NCBI GenBank assembly: GCA_958450365.1
Contig: CAUEEP010000730.1
Coordinates: 1,412,001-1,476,000 of the forward strand
Source: Mesorhabditis belari
Lineage: Eukaryota > Nematoda > Chromadorea > Rhabditida > Rhabditidae
DNA: 64,000 nucleotides
Direction: 5' to 3'
Position numbers and translations under genes: made by a program. Below the pieces are notes generated by a model that was not told the DNA's origin, ran no database searches, and saw only the letters and a program-made list of their open reading frames with translations. Each line of letters begins with the position of its first letter. The first letter of the stretch is position 1. This document shows, piece after piece, positions 39,401 to 51,170 of the stretch.

Positions 39401-42400
39401 GCATTGTAGCTTAAAGCAGTGTCGAGAAAAACGCTTTTAAAGCTAGACTACGCAACGCTCCGCACCGTTTTTATTACAGTATTTACGGTGAGAGATTTTC
39501 ATAAAAACCGAACCACTTTTAGCAAAGGCGACTTCGCGAACGCCATCGAGCAGTACAAGGACACGATGGGACATCTCGAGCCATCGTATGTCATTAAGAG
39601 ATTCCTCGATGCATCCAAGATTCAACAATTGTGTGCATATTTGGAGGTTTGCTTTGGGAGAAATTGTAAAATTCTAATTAACGAGTTTAGAAATAAGCAA
39701 ACTCATTCATTTTATAGACCCTTCACGCGAAACGCCTCAACAACTCTCATCACACGACCATTTTAATCAATTGCTATGCGAAAATGGGTAAGTTTATGGG
39801 TTTCTTGCATGAAAATACACTGAATTGCAGTTTATTTTTTATTTACTGCAGTAGAGAGAAAAGCCTTTACTCTTTGCAGCCATAGAATTTTGTGATTTAG
39901 CTGACAAGTCGAAGATCCGAAAGTTCGTTGAGCAAACAACGAAGGAAAACTGCGATCTAGAGGCGGCGATCAGTGTGAGTTTTCAAAAAAAAGTCTTCTT
40001 TTACGGTATTGCTAATTTCTTTAGGTATTACGATCCTCAAGCCTTTACGAACCGGCCTCTCTATTGGCTTTGAAGCATCAAATGCATGGACATCATTTGA
40101 GGATTCTCATTGACGATCAGAGGAAATATGATCGAGCCATTCGATATCTACAATCACTTGACCCGATTATTGTAAGGTTTTAAAAGGAAACTTAAAGTTT
40201 AACGGATACAATTTAGAAAGTAGAGGAATTTAGGCTTGAGAGTTTATTTCCAATGAGGTCTTGAGGTCTTGAGAGTTTATTTCCAATTTATTTCCTAAGT
40301 GGGCTAGTACCAGGGAAAGCAATCCAGCACCAAATCACTTATTCACTAATGAATTTGCTACTAGATTATTAGATCTATGAGATTGCCGTAGTTGTTAAAG
40401 ATACTTTTTTATGAGCAAAGGCTTTTTAGGCGGTTGACTACCTAGAAGAATACGGTCGTTCCCTTCTCGAGGCGCAGCCTGAAGAAACGATGAAGTTGAT
40501 TACGAAAACGGTGGCCTCAATAAAAGAAAGTAACAGTTTTTTTATTAACTTTTTATTTTCCTTGAAAATTCTAGACGATTTCGATGCATCACGTTTGTTG
40601 AAAGTGTTCATCGTGGATTCATCAAAAAGCACTCAATTCATTGAGACAATTATTGATAAGGTAAGGTAATTAATAAGAAAACAATGTAAATGTTTTGTTT
40701 TTAGGTACCTCCCATCTGTGCGCTTACCCTCAAGCAAACGATCATCGAGCTCCGTTTGAGGGAATATGTGAGAGAAAAGGGGAATTTGGTGAGTTATTGG
40801 TGGAAAATTGGATAAAGAAGTTATAGCAATTGATAGAATCGATATTTTTAAAGTATTTTTACTAATTCAAAGTGCACTAAATCCTTAAAGGCAAATAGGA
40901 AAACGGTTCCTGTTCTAAAATGGTTACGGTAACTATTGATGCAATCAATAAGTATGCAGTTTGGTCATTGTTGTTGCAATTTGCCAATTTCAGCAAATCG
41001 ATACTTTCATGTCAAACGTGATCCCGTTAATCAGTGATGACACTGAGGATCATGCTCTACAATTGGCTCGGATATTCGACTGTCCACCCCTACAACGATT
41101 CATTCTTGAAAGGAGTGAGAAGTGAGCCAAACTACATTGTATTTAATCATTTTACTTAACAAATAATCTTTTTTATCTACAGTAACCCCACCCTCAAACA
41201 ATCAGAAAATCAGAAATGAGTTTTTCAGAAAATCGCCGGATCTCATCCAATTCTACATCAAACAAGGAAAACTAAAAGATTTGATTGAAAGCTGTAAAAA
41301 GAGAAAGTTTGTTGTAAATTAATTTTTCCAATTTTTTTCTATTAGGGATCGATCACTTTGGCTGGAAACGCTTGTTTTCATTTCTCAAATACGAGAACCG
41401 ATTGAGGAAAGATTGCTGAAAGAAATGCTTGATGAGTAGTTTATAAGAGCTTTAGAAAGAAATACTCAATCATTTGCAGGATCTCGTCGGAGAATCTCGT
41501 CCATCCGCTTGTCGTTCTCGAAATTTTATCGCGAAGTGAGACACTCAAAGTGAGAATTGAGAATTGATTGAGCACTCGAAGTAAGAATTCGTGAAAACTT
41601 AATATTTTAGGTGTCAACTGTTCGCGAATATGTGATTCAATGGCTACAAAAACAGGAAAAACAGGTAGAAATATCAAGGAAACAAGAAAAACGATAGAAA
41701 AATCAATTTCAGATTTCCGAGGACAAGAAAGCGATTGTCGAGAGTGAGAAACGAATGGTCGAGGTACAAGCAGAGACGGAGAAACTTCATTTCAAGTAGG
41801 CAACATTTCAAATGTAAACTATCATCTTTTTCCTAATTATAGTTGTACCAATGAATTGTACACAAATTATCCTACCCAATTCAGAGTACAAACGATTCAA
41901 GCGGCAAAATGTTGTGCCTGTGCGACCGCTCTTCAACTGCCCGCCATTCATTTCCTATGCAAGCATAGGTTTCGTGCAAAACTTACAGATTGTAATGATA
42001 AATACAAAAATCTTTAGTTTCCACGTACATTGCTTTGAGTCTTATGCCGAACAAGCTGATGCCTGTCCGGCTTGCGCTGCCAAATACACACCGTCAGAGC
42101 AAAGGTTTCAGAAAAAGACTTTGGAAATAAATCGAACTTTCAGGATTGCTCAAACCGAAAAGCTGATGCAAAAGGGCGCTCACGCAATTTTCCAAAATGA
42201 GGTTTTCAAAAAAAACTAAATGCGAAACAAAAAACTTTAGCTCAAAAACAGCTCAAATGGGATCAGCATCGTTGCGGATTATGTGGGAAGAGGCTTGTTC
42301 AGCGCGACAAGTAACACAGCTGCAAGTGTTCGGGTAAGAAAAGGAGTTGAGGAAGAGAAACCAAGATGTTCAGGCTTCTCACTCAACGGATGCGCCAAGA

Positions 42401-42660
42401 AACAACTATTCGACGAATCCTTTCGATGAAGATAATGGAGATGAGAGATCATCGAATACAACAAGCTCTGGTGAGGAATGTCTTCAATGAAAATACTCTT
42501 TTAAGATTGGATTTATAAAATAAGTAAAATTTCAGGAGGACCGACACTACTAAGTAGGCAGATCAGTCGTGTTGGTCGAGTCCCATCAGGCACAAAACCA
42601 CAAACGATTAGTCGAAATCCCTTTGACGAGTCGACCAATCCTTTTGATAGCGATGAATGA
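36478..42660 (+). CDS. vps-11: VPS11, HOPS/CORVET core subunit with C-terminal RING
   Basis: More than 20 exons. The N-terminus WRRFNFFDKFI matches the VPS11 start. Propeller-region pieces include SLIKIWNTDQLEKGSPLLMR and FDEIRQELVVANRD. The clathrin-like repeat region includes HLEPSYVIKRFLDASKIQQL, HTTILINCYAKM and YDRAIRYLQSLDPI. The C-terminal RING-H2 reads CCACATALQLPAIHFLCKH, then HVHCFESYAEQADACPAC, with the exons joined around 41880-42110. It ends at TGA 42658 after an NPFD-containing tail (NPFDESTNPFDSDE). VPS11 scaffolds the Vps-C complexes that tether endosomes and lysosomes. Introns carry a MITE and a purine/pyrimidine-rich foldback. Confidence 0.92.
38679..39065. mobile_element. 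AAACCAAAAC-rich foldback sequence in vps-11 intron
   Basis: The left end (TTCGGCAAACAAAACC with ACCAAAACC repeats) and right end (GGTTTTGGTTTTGG repeats with GTTTTCCGAA) are inverted copies around a 240-bp centre. It is low-complexity, so it may be an expanded repeat and not a transposon. Confidence 0.6.
39287..39489. mobile_element. MITE family 1, copy 6 (internally deleted), vps-11 intron
   Basis: Starts with TATCGTAAATATTGTAATAG, keeps the GTCGCGTAGTCGCAAAA and central hairpin segments, and ends ATTTACGGTG. About 65 bp shorter than full-length copies and most diverged at the ends. Confidence 0.8.
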
Positions 42661-42721
42661 AAAAGATTCGGCCTTTACATGCCTTACAAATTATCTGTGA
42701 TTCAATAGATTATTCAGGTAA

Positions 42722-42727
42722 AATAAA
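42722..42727 (+). terminator. polyadenylation signal of vps-11
   Basis: AATAAA 62 bases after the stop. Confidence 0.6.
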
Positions 42728-42945
42728 TTATTTTTGCAGAACAACCGATAAACAACAATCCAGAAAGACAATAAATTACCAAAACTAATTACAACAATTC
42801 TAAATACAATAACAAATTTAATAATAAAAATAGTATATAAAAGGCCAATAATACAGGGGAGTATCACAGAAAAAGAAATTAGAGATCACCCGTCAAGTTG
42901 ATCACTCATAATCATCAGCACAAGAGAGCTCCACCTAAAGCAAAA

Positions 42946-45900
42946 TCATTTATTGTTGATACCATAACAGCTTTTTTTTATTGGTTTAGCAATAAAGTCA
43001 AACCCAGTAAATGGATGTGTCCCTCTGCCTCGACCCGTCTTGTCATCGTAGTTCTCCCAAATATATCCGGTTCGTTGCAACTCCTAGAACATAAATGCTT
43101 ACCGTTTAACTCTGAGTTACTCACCTCGGCCATATTTCTAACAATGTTTTGACGAAGCTCCGTAAAAATTTGTTGCGTCCTCTCTTGAAGTCGGCCCGGT
43201 ACTCCCGAGTAATGATTCAGAGCGGATAAGGTCTAATAACAAAAAAGTACTTTTCGCAAACTCAAATCTACCAAATAGTTGAGATTGATCCAAATATAGC
43301 CTCTCCAATAAGGTGGATCGTGTTCGGTGTTCTTTTGTCCGTAATATGGAGACTGTTTGGAGAGTGATCGAAGCCCAAAATTGGTCCACAATTCCTAAAA
43401 CTGCTATGATAATGTTTGATAGTCAGCAATGTACCTTTTCATCGCGTATCCTATTCAGCGTGTGTTCCATATATTCAGAATTTGGTGGAATAAGTCGTGC
43501 GATAAGTGGATACAAACTATTGTAGCCAAATACATCATCCACCATCCTCAATTGAGGCTTCTCGCTAACGCTAAATGCTGCTACATATGCATACTATATA
43601 ATGTTTTAAAAACCGTTTCCAAATCCACTCCTCAGGCTGCTTTCCTTTCTTTTTTAATGGGACCCGTTTCAATTCGACGTCGTAACTGTGCAAACCATAA
43701 TCCACGAAAGCCTAAAGTTAATAAAACTAAAAAAACTGCAAATGGACTTTACCTTAGCTTCATGACTCCAATGCTTTTCAACAAGATCTTCAAAGTCGCT
43801 ATCATGCTTCAAGTATTCGTCATAACTAAAACAGATAATTGTAAAAGTAAGCACATTTAAAAACCGTTTCTTTTCCGCCTCCGAACCAAAAAGGTTGGCC
43901 AGCTCAACCATTACTCTACTCGCAATTGCCAACCAGCATCGAAGATCGAGATGTCGCTCCTAATAATGCTTTATATTTATGACAAACAAAAAATCACTTG
44001 AGTAGACGGATGAGATGCTCGAGGATAGTCGTCAAGTCCACTAGATAAGGTTTTTGGGTTTAATTCCGTCTCAATTGTCGCGTTTCTTCCTCGCCATCTA
44101 AATAAAAAAGCCTGAATAAGACCATTTTGTATGAATTACCTGAATGTATTCTTCTGATCTCCTTTCTGGCTTTGCCTCAACCAATTATACCATCTGGAGA
44201 CTTTAGGATAAATTTGCTCGAAGACTTTCTTGTGCTTTACAGAAAACTAAACTTGTATGCTGGTGAGTAAGAAAAGTCCCATTAAAACCTCTTTATCCTC
44301 AATCATTTTCCAGATAACATAAAACCAGCTCGGTGGATTTGCAACATTCGATCGTTGAATGACAAATTCTGCAGGCACCTAAAAAACTAAAGTAAGCAAT
44401 GTAGCGAAAACAAAACCCTAGATTCAGCTTCTTCGCCCAGAATCATTTCTCTTGGTATCCAACCGTTCACGTTCATTGTGTTTAACCATGAAACGAGTAT
44501 CTGAAGCGACATTGTTTTGAACAAAAATAAATAAAACCTCGAGGGAAAGCTCTTGGTCAAACTTTCGAATCAGCATATTGTGAAATCCCTCGTCCCAAAG
44601 AAATCCTCGAGGAAAGAAAGGGCGTGAAGGGACAGCCGTTACGAGAGAATGGGTGCCGTACGCTTGAACCTTGTCACTTCCTGGAAGTTGCACCTAAAAG
44701 AAGTTGCACCATCAAAAATATATTTTTAAATGCTTACTTTATTATGACCGTAGAAATATCCAATACTTCCCAACATATTTGACAATGCAAGCTGCCCAAG
44801 ATGCAGCTCATTGTTTGTATAACCCTAAAAAGTTTATACCAAAAGTTTAAATCCAAAAGTATACCTTGTTTTTCAACTTGAAAGCCTCCTCTATCTTTTC
44901 TTCAAACGAGGTGACCCTTGCATTTAGAGCTTCAAGAAAGCTTTTTTCTAAACCATTGGTCATCACGATTTTACAATTATGTTAAAACCTGTCAAAGCGG
45001 TGTGGTTCTGAGAATTGAACGAAATCGTTAAGTCGAACTTTTCGGGCAGATTTAATTGAATTGCGGCAATCACAGGATTTTCCACAACATCTTGCTGGTT
45101 CAGCTGATAAATGAGACCGTCACTTGTTTCATCGGCGGTCTGAATGTTTTTAGTATTAGTAATACAATGTCTAACGGATGTAATTTAATTAAAATTCCAA
45201 AAAAATAAAAACGCACCGTATGACGTAGAAAGTAATCTCGTATGTTTGTAATATCAACCGATGCTCCACCGAGCGTTGAAGAATATACACCATGAGCAGA
45301 AATCGATAGATCCACGTAGTAACTTCCAAATTCGTCCGATTGACCATTAAACAATCGTTTCACATGGCGATCGTTCAACTTTTTATTGATAGAAAGAGTG
45401 GCTTGTGGGTCCTAAATTTGCAAAAAGGTTAATCGTTTTAAAAAAGACTACCTGTTTCAGTAAATACAGAATTACAGCAGTTCTTTGTTTTGGATTTTTC
45501 TAAATTTGTTTTTTTTTCTAGTATATTTCTTGAATTAACCTGCAATCCTGAAATTCGCGCCGTAAAAGTGTCTTCGTGAGAAATCCAATCGGTATTCAAA
45601 ATCAGGCCCGAAGAGTCGTTCACAATTTGTTGGCCAAACGAGCGTCCATCGGCTTTGGTCCATGCATAATGATTTAGTCCATCTCCTTAATCAAAAATTA
45701 ACACGACTACTCTGGGAAAAGCAACCTTGATCACAAACATGTCGCATATTTGGCATTGACATCATCGAAGGCTGGCTGTACCAAGCCATTCCAAATAGCA
45801 TCCCTTTCGGGGTTTTCGTCCGTAATCCAAAGTAGTTTTGTGAGCGAAACGATCCCCATATTGTCTAAATGTAGGGACGTACTCATTAAGTAGTTTGACC

Positions 45901-46146
45901 ATACCTTCTTAGGCTGCTCAGCAAGTTGAATAGGTGGCAAGAATTTTATTAGTGTGGAATCCTTTGAGGGCCAGTGGAAGTAAGCATAAGCAGCTAAAGC
46001 TCCCACAACGGAAACTAAACAAGGAAATTAAAAACGTCGGGCTACATCAAAAACTTACTGATTATGAAGTATGAATATGGCATCAAAAGTTTTTGCGATG
46101 ATTTGGAGCTGCCCGGAGGCCGAGCTTGTTGTTTCAATTTCGCCAT
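42946..46146 (-). CDS. mogs-1: ER glucosidase I (mannosyl-oligosaccharide glucosidase, GH63)
   Basis: A multi-exon minus-strand gene. The start at 46146 gives a basic cytosolic tail ([15 protein letters not shown]) followed by a membrane anchor ([16 protein letters not shown]), as in type II ER glucosidase I. The GH63 part includes [63 protein letters not shown] and a C-terminus [24 protein letters not shown], ending at 42946. The enzyme removes the outermost glucose from newly attached N-glycans and thus acts upstream of the EDEM-type protein encoded nearby. A few extra lysine-rich residues follow FTGF where the family usually continues with a short hydrophobic end. It is transcribed divergently from the 14-3-3 gene. 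Confidence 0.9.
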
Positions 46147-46413
46147 CACAACAGGTTTTGTCCCTTGAATCCATTTTGCTGACGTAGAAGTAAAATGGTG
46201 AAAAATTGTAACAAATTTTTTAAATACCTATCAAGCTAATCAAAAATAGTCACAAAGTTCAAAATACTCAAGCAATTAATTAAATATTTGTTGCTTAAAA
46301 GGCATAAAACCACCGGAAAAGCAGGTTCATTTTCGCGAGTCTCTTTCACATGTGGTTTTTATTTCTTAATTTCTTGCTATTTCTTTTATAGCACGTAATA
46401 TTTTTCTTTTTTC

Positions 46414-46415
46414 AG
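46414..46415 (+). promoter_or_regulatory. probable spliced-leader acceptor of the 14-3-3 gene
   Basis: TTTTTCTTTTTTCAG ends two bases before the ATG at 46418. If this is a genuine acceptor, the coding exon is complete and the mRNA receives its 5' end by trans-splicing. Confidence 0.5.
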
Positions 46416-46417
46416 GA

Positions 46418-47158
46418 ATGTCTCGCGACGATTTGGTCCAAAAAGCCAAGCTGGCCGAGCAAGCCGAGCGTCACACCGACATGGCCAAGGCGATCAAGAA
46501 AGTGACTGAATTCGGCGACCAACTGACGGGTGAAGAACGCAATCTCTTCTCGATGGCCTACAAGAACATGATTGGGTCTCGTCGTCACGCATGGCGAGTC
46601 GTTTCAACAATCGAGCAGATGAACAAAAACTCTTCGGAACCTGCAAACCCTGAGGTCATCAAGAATTACCGGTTGTTGATCGAAAAGGAGATCATGGCTG
46701 TATCCGAAGAAGTTATCGAACTTCTCAACAAATTCATTCTTCCAAAAACAACGGAGCCAGAGCACAAAGTGTTCTACCTTAAAATGAAAGCCGACTACCA
46801 TCGTTACATCGCAGAAGTTGCAACTGAAGACGAACTCTCAAGTGCTACAGAAAATGCCAAAAAAGCCTACGAAGAGGCGCTGAAAGTTGCTGAGCAGCAC
46901 ATGAGGGCCGTCAATCCAATCAGGCTAGGACTTGTGCTCAACTTCAGTGTGTTTTACTACGAGATCCTCAAGGAGTTTGATCTTGCTTGTGAATTGGCAA
47001 AAGAATCTTTTGACACGGCGATCCTCCAGCTGGATACCCAGGGAGACGAATGCTACAAAGACTCAACTCTCATCCTGCAATTGCTTCGCGACAACCTCGC
47101 TTTGTGGACCGCGAAAGCTACTATTGATGCCAACCCACAAAATCAAGGAACCGCCTGA
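46418..47158 (+). CDS. 14-3-3 protein, intronless
   Basis: One open exon of 246 residues covering the whole family fold of nine helices. Recognisable segments are LVQKAKLAEQAERHTDMAKA, GEERNLFSMAYKNMIGSRR, KVFYLKMKADYHRYIAEVA, NPIRLGLVLNFSVFYYEIL, and STLILQLLRDNLALWTA. The phosphopeptide-binding Lys and Arg residues (KNMIGSRR, and RY in DYHRYIAE) are kept, so it should bind phosphoserine/threonine clients. It is clearly more diverged from C. elegans PAR-5/FTT-2 than those are from each other, and its central and C-terminal parts differ. No introns are present although nearly all neighbours have many, so it may be an old retrocopy. AATAAA lies at 47274. Confidence 0.95.
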   Translation: MSRDDLVQKAKLAEQAERHTDMAKAIKKVTEFGDQLTGEERNLFSMAYKNMIGSRRHAWRVVSTIEQMNKNSSEPANPEVIKNYRLLIEKEIMAVSEEVIELLNKFILPKTTEPEHKVFYLKMKADYHRYIAEVATEDELSSATENAKKAYEEALKVAEQHMRAVNPIRLGLVLNFSVFYYEILKEFDLACELAKESFDTAILQLDTQGDECYKDSTLILQLLRDNLALWTAKATIDANPQNQGTA

Positions 47159-47625
47159 TGAATTATTGGATCATGAAACTGATTGGTGACATTATTTACT
47201 TTGGTACGTTTTGCTCTACATTTTCTCATTTTGTCATTTTGTCTCTATGTTGTACAATTACTATCAAAAACTGAATAAATTCTGTAAAACGGTTAAAAAG
47301 ATTTAAAAAGCTCTGAATTGCATACTATACCTGTAGCCTGTAGTCTAAGTTCGTTGTCGTCTCTTCGGGTTGCCATTCGGCGGTTGCGTTGCGGTCTGTT
47401 AGTAATCTAAATCGAAGGTTTTCCTGGTAGTAGTGAGTGAAACATTTTCAGTTAATATGTTTTGTTATCCAGCTTGAAATTTTGGGGAGCGTGTGTTACT
47501 GATTTTTTGTTGATTTCTCAAAAAAAACAGCACTTCCATTGTTGCAGGATAGCTGCATTCTTCGTGTAAGATGTGTTCTGAAGAGTCATTGAATCAAGCT
47601 AACCATACAAATCAATTTAGCAAGC
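47159..47625. other. 14-3-3 3' UTR and cap-1 upstream region
   Basis: No exon. Includes AATAAA at 47274-47279 and the acceptor-like TTTAG at 47616-47620 just before cap-1. Confidence 0.5.
47274..47279 (+). terminator. polyadenylation signal of the 14-3-3 gene
   Basis: AATAAA 115 bases after the stop codon. Confidence 0.6.
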
Positions 47626-48904
47626 ATGGCCGGCGGCGAGAATGATGCTAGCATTCCCGAGAGCGAGAAAGTTAGGATTGCTTCGGACTTCCTACTTCAT
47701 TCTCCCCCAGGAGAATTTAATGATGTTGGTTTTTGATGCCATAAACTAACACACTGTTGAATATTTAGGCATTTAATTCCGTTCGAATGCTTCTCAACAA
47801 CGATTCGCTTCTGAAGGAAGGATGCGCGCCTGCATTCGCCCAATATAACAAGGAACAATTTGTACCAGTTAAGCTGGATGGTGTTGAAAGACAAGTGGGT
47901 TTTCATGATATGCTTATTTATTTTGTGCTTTTAGACGTTAGTCACCCCTTTTAACGATTTGGGAAACGGTCGTTTTACTGACGATGCTACAAAGAAATCT
48001 TTCCGTTACGATCATTTGCGCAAGGTAAATTTTAATGATATTTCTAAGCTACTTATTGTAAATATAATGCAAGCCTAATCGCCTGATTTAGGAAGCCAGT
48101 GATGTTCAATCTCTCGAGCCACTTGAGCACACTGTTGAACTGTGGAGAAAATCTTTGCAAACAGTAAGAGTTAATGATAAAAATTTAAACAGAAACTCAA
48201 TTAAAGGAGTTGGACGCGTACGTTGAAGATCACTTTGCTCGCGCAGGTGTTGGATGCGTCTTTGCGCGTAATGGCAACATCATTATCTGCATTGAAAGCC
48301 ATCAATTTCAGCCAAAAAATTTCTGGTGGGTTTTATAAATCAACATATGCTTATCCGATGATTAGTAACGGTCGCTGGCGTTCCCATTGGTTCATCCCAG
48401 TTGGTGATGGAAAATCTGGGTTCCAAGAATTGAAAGGACACGTGAAAGTACAAGTAAGTCTTTTGTGAAACCTTACATGCGATTTAATTACGACTTAGGT
48501 ACATTATTACGAAGATGGGAATGTTCAACTATTCTCCGACAAGGAATTCTCAGTTAAAGTTCAAGTCACGGTAAAGATATGAATTTTTTTAAAATTTGCT
48601 TTTGTTTTACAGGCTGATTTCGACAAGACAGCGCGAGATGTTTTGGCGGCTATATCAAAAGAAGAAGCAGCCTACCAGGTTTCCTTTCTCCAATGACGAT
48701 TAAACTTTTGCTATTTTAGCAAGCTGTCTTGGACAACTACGTAGCTATGGGTGACACGACTTTTAAGGTACGTAGCTATGGGTGCTTTGGTGATTTTTGT
48801 ATGTAAGTTTTTAGGCTTTGAGAAGACAATTGCCCGTTACTCGATCAAAGATGGATTGGGTGAAGATCCCCGGATACCGTATTGGTCAAGATATGAAGCA
48901 GTAG
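47626..48904 (+). CDS. cap-1: F-actin capping protein alpha subunit
   Basis: About nine short exons starting at ATG 47626 ([20 protein letters not shown]). Similarity to CapZ-alpha runs the full length: [115 protein letters not shown] and a short tail to TAG 48902. With the beta subunit it caps actin-filament barbed ends. The length of about 285 residues is normal. A near-identical TAGCTATGGGTG segment occurs twice around 48740-48783 across an exon-intron boundary. Confidence 0.93.
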
Positions 48905-49157
48905 CGTAGTCACAGTTATTTTCTTTACAACCATTTGCTTCGCTCGTATTTATTGACCTTGCATATGTTTTCTCCGATTAAGACTCTGTTCGTCTATTGT
49001 GCTTTAAATTTCTGTGCCTAGCTTTGAATTTAAATTATTGCAATTAATTTATCTTTTTCCTGGACTAGTCTTTGGTTCAGTTTTCTGTGCGTTAAAATTA
49101 CTCGAGCTCTTCAGTAGTTCATCATTTTTATTTGTTTAGAATTTCATGCTGAATCAT

Positions 49158-49163
49158 AATAAA
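49158..49163 (+). terminator. polyadenylation signal of cap-1
   Basis: AATAAA about 255 bases after the stop. Confidence 0.5.
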
Positions 49164-49274
49164 TCTATTTCCACAATGCACTTTTGTCGACTGTGCTTCA
49201 ATGCATATTTATATTGAGCGTTCTTGTGAAGTGTTAGGTATATCTATAAATATAGTTAGCGAACGATAGCGGTG

Positions 49275-50054
49275 ATGAACGAAACGGACGTTTCGTAAGT
49301 TTTCTTTGTTAAATCATTCATTCTTTTCTTTGTTAGATGATTCATAAACAACTTATTGTCAGAAAAAAAATGATTTTAGGAACAATGGGACGATGCTGGA
49401 TGCAATCTCGAAAGCATCTTCAAGCCCTACCACGGTAAAGCTTCCCTTTTTAATTAAAAAATTGTATTTTTAGATGCTAGCATCAACTACTGCCGTGCCA
49501 ACAACCTCAATGCCAAAATCGATAGAGGTAGACTTTGCAATTCTCAGGACCAAGTTAATTAAATGTTAGGAGTCTACTTGGCTTCCAAGCACGAGTGATA
49601 GAGCGTCAGTAACGCTGTTCATCTTCTCGTTCATCCTATTCGTTGTCGCTGTTGCACTTATTGCGAAAGTTGTCATCAGCCGCCGTAAAAAGTAAGTTTC
49701 TTATTAAAGTGTTTACAATTTTAGCAAATAGGAGAAACATTATTGGTGGTACGGCCCGATGGAGACTATCGACAAGCTCCCAAAGTGCGGCACCTCTGCA
49801 AACTGATGCCACTTACACACCCGTCGGAAATACAAGAACAAATAATAACAGGTTTGTGCTTTCTTTTTATTTGATTGAGCATGGTTCATTTTTGCCCTTT
49901 TAGGAACCCTCTTGATGCATCAGGGGAAAATCGACTTGACTGGGAGCGACAATTTTTCGACGAGCAAGAAGCTTCATCGGTAACACTTAGAAATATCTAT
50001 ACCAAAACAAAATTTCAAGGTGAACGTGGAAACATAAAAGTGGGGAAAGTTTAA
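49275..50054 (+). CDS. small single-pass membrane protein, unrecognised
   Basis: Six short exons: ATG at 49275 (MNETDVS), then exons near 49380, 49474, 49570, 49738 and 49905 to TAA 50052. The N-terminal 45 residues are Ser/Thr-rich (SKASSSPTT, TTAVPTTSMPKS) and lack a clear cleavable signal. One membrane segment follows (VTLFIFSFILFVVAVALIAK) and then a basic stop-transfer stretch (ISRRKK) and a cytosolic tail of about 85 residues (DWERQFFDEQEASSVTLR). The layout fits a type III membrane protein with a possibly O-glycosylated ectodomain. I do not recognise the family. All junctions use canonical GT/AG and give one open frame. AATAAA lies at 50443. Confidence 0.6.
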
Positions 50055-50536
50055 GTGTTGTATAGTGTGTTTTGTGTTTAATTTTTGAGAATGTTTTTTA
50101 AGAGATAAAAAGATGGCATAAAGTTTTTTTTGTTTAGCAAGAGCCTTCTCGACTTCGCTTAGATTTCTCGCGGATGTAATTATGACTTCAAACATTTTCT
50201 TCTTATGGTTAGTTTTATTGTTATTTATTTGCTTTTAAAGTCAAAACATTCCATTTCCATGTATTTTGTGTTTTGTCCAAATACGAGTCACTTTTTGATG
50301 CTTTTCAATCATTAGTTGCCTAGCTTTATGGTGCATTTTATAATTTCCTTTTAATCGCTTTGGGGGTTTACATTCTCAACTTTCACAATTTGTACAAATT
50401 CCAGTACAATGATTCTCATATTTATTTTTTATACTGTGAACAAATAAATTGGGTTAAAGTTATTACTTTATAATAATATTAATCACAATATTTTGATACC
50501 CGAAGAATGAACAATGATTAAGTAGATAGTGATGGT
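50055..50536. other. convergent 3' intergenic region
   Basis: AT-rich UTR-type DNA with AATAAA at 50443-50448 on the plus strand; no exon. Confidence 0.5.
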
Positions 50537-51170
50537 TCAAATGATGGTTTCACAGTCTTTACTTCTAACTTTTGTTGGAACTGAGTTTCTCATAGTCGTA
50601 TGTTTAAAAGAAGTTGCCCTTTGTGGAGATCGGGATGAAGTAGGTGAAAATGATTGCTTCAGGAATGAGGCTCCTGGTGGAATGTAGCTAGTATCCGTAG
50701 CTGGTCGTTCCTTTCGTGGTGGCAAAGGGCTTGAAGTTGCGGGGGTACTCGTCGGGGTCAACACTTTCGGATTCTTGCGTTCAATAGCTGGAAACAAAAT
50801 CTTCATTGTTTCCACTTTTACTCACATTGTGTCCTTGAAATAGATGCCCCATTTGCTGTCCTTCTCGTGCTTCCCGGTCGACTTCTTCGTCCTTTCTGAC
50901 TAGCTCTTGGCTAAAATTTGTGCTTTTTCGAGGACTTTGTCTAGGGCCAGTGATACCTGAAAAGATCCGCCTTGTGTCCAGAATTTACTAAACTCTTTTA
51001 CGGCTCGATTTGTGTTTGTCGATGCTGTACGACGTAGTGGAGTTGCTGATGAAGGAGCTAAAAGTTTCAGTTTTTTTTTGTACAAACTCACAACCTGAGC
51101 ATGCCCTCATCGATCTTCGGCTTGTTCCACTAAATTTGGCGGCACGTTGTGTCGATTGACTCGTTCCCAT
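50537..51170 (-). CDS. basic Ser/Pro-rich protein, unrecognised
   Basis: Four minus-strand exons: ATG 51170 (MGTSQSTQRAAKFSGTSRRS), one near 50950-51061 (LRRTASTNTNRAVKEFSKF), one near 50826-50899 (RASQKGRRSRPGSTRR) and the last from about 50788 to TAA 50537 (TPTSTPATSSPLPPRKERP, SFSPTSSRSPQRATS). The product of roughly 175 residues is rich in Ser, Thr, Pro, Arg and Lys and probably disordered. It could be a separate gene or the tail of the coiled-coil gene upstream, whose last exon contains a strong GTAAGT donor. No family recognised. Confidence 0.5.
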
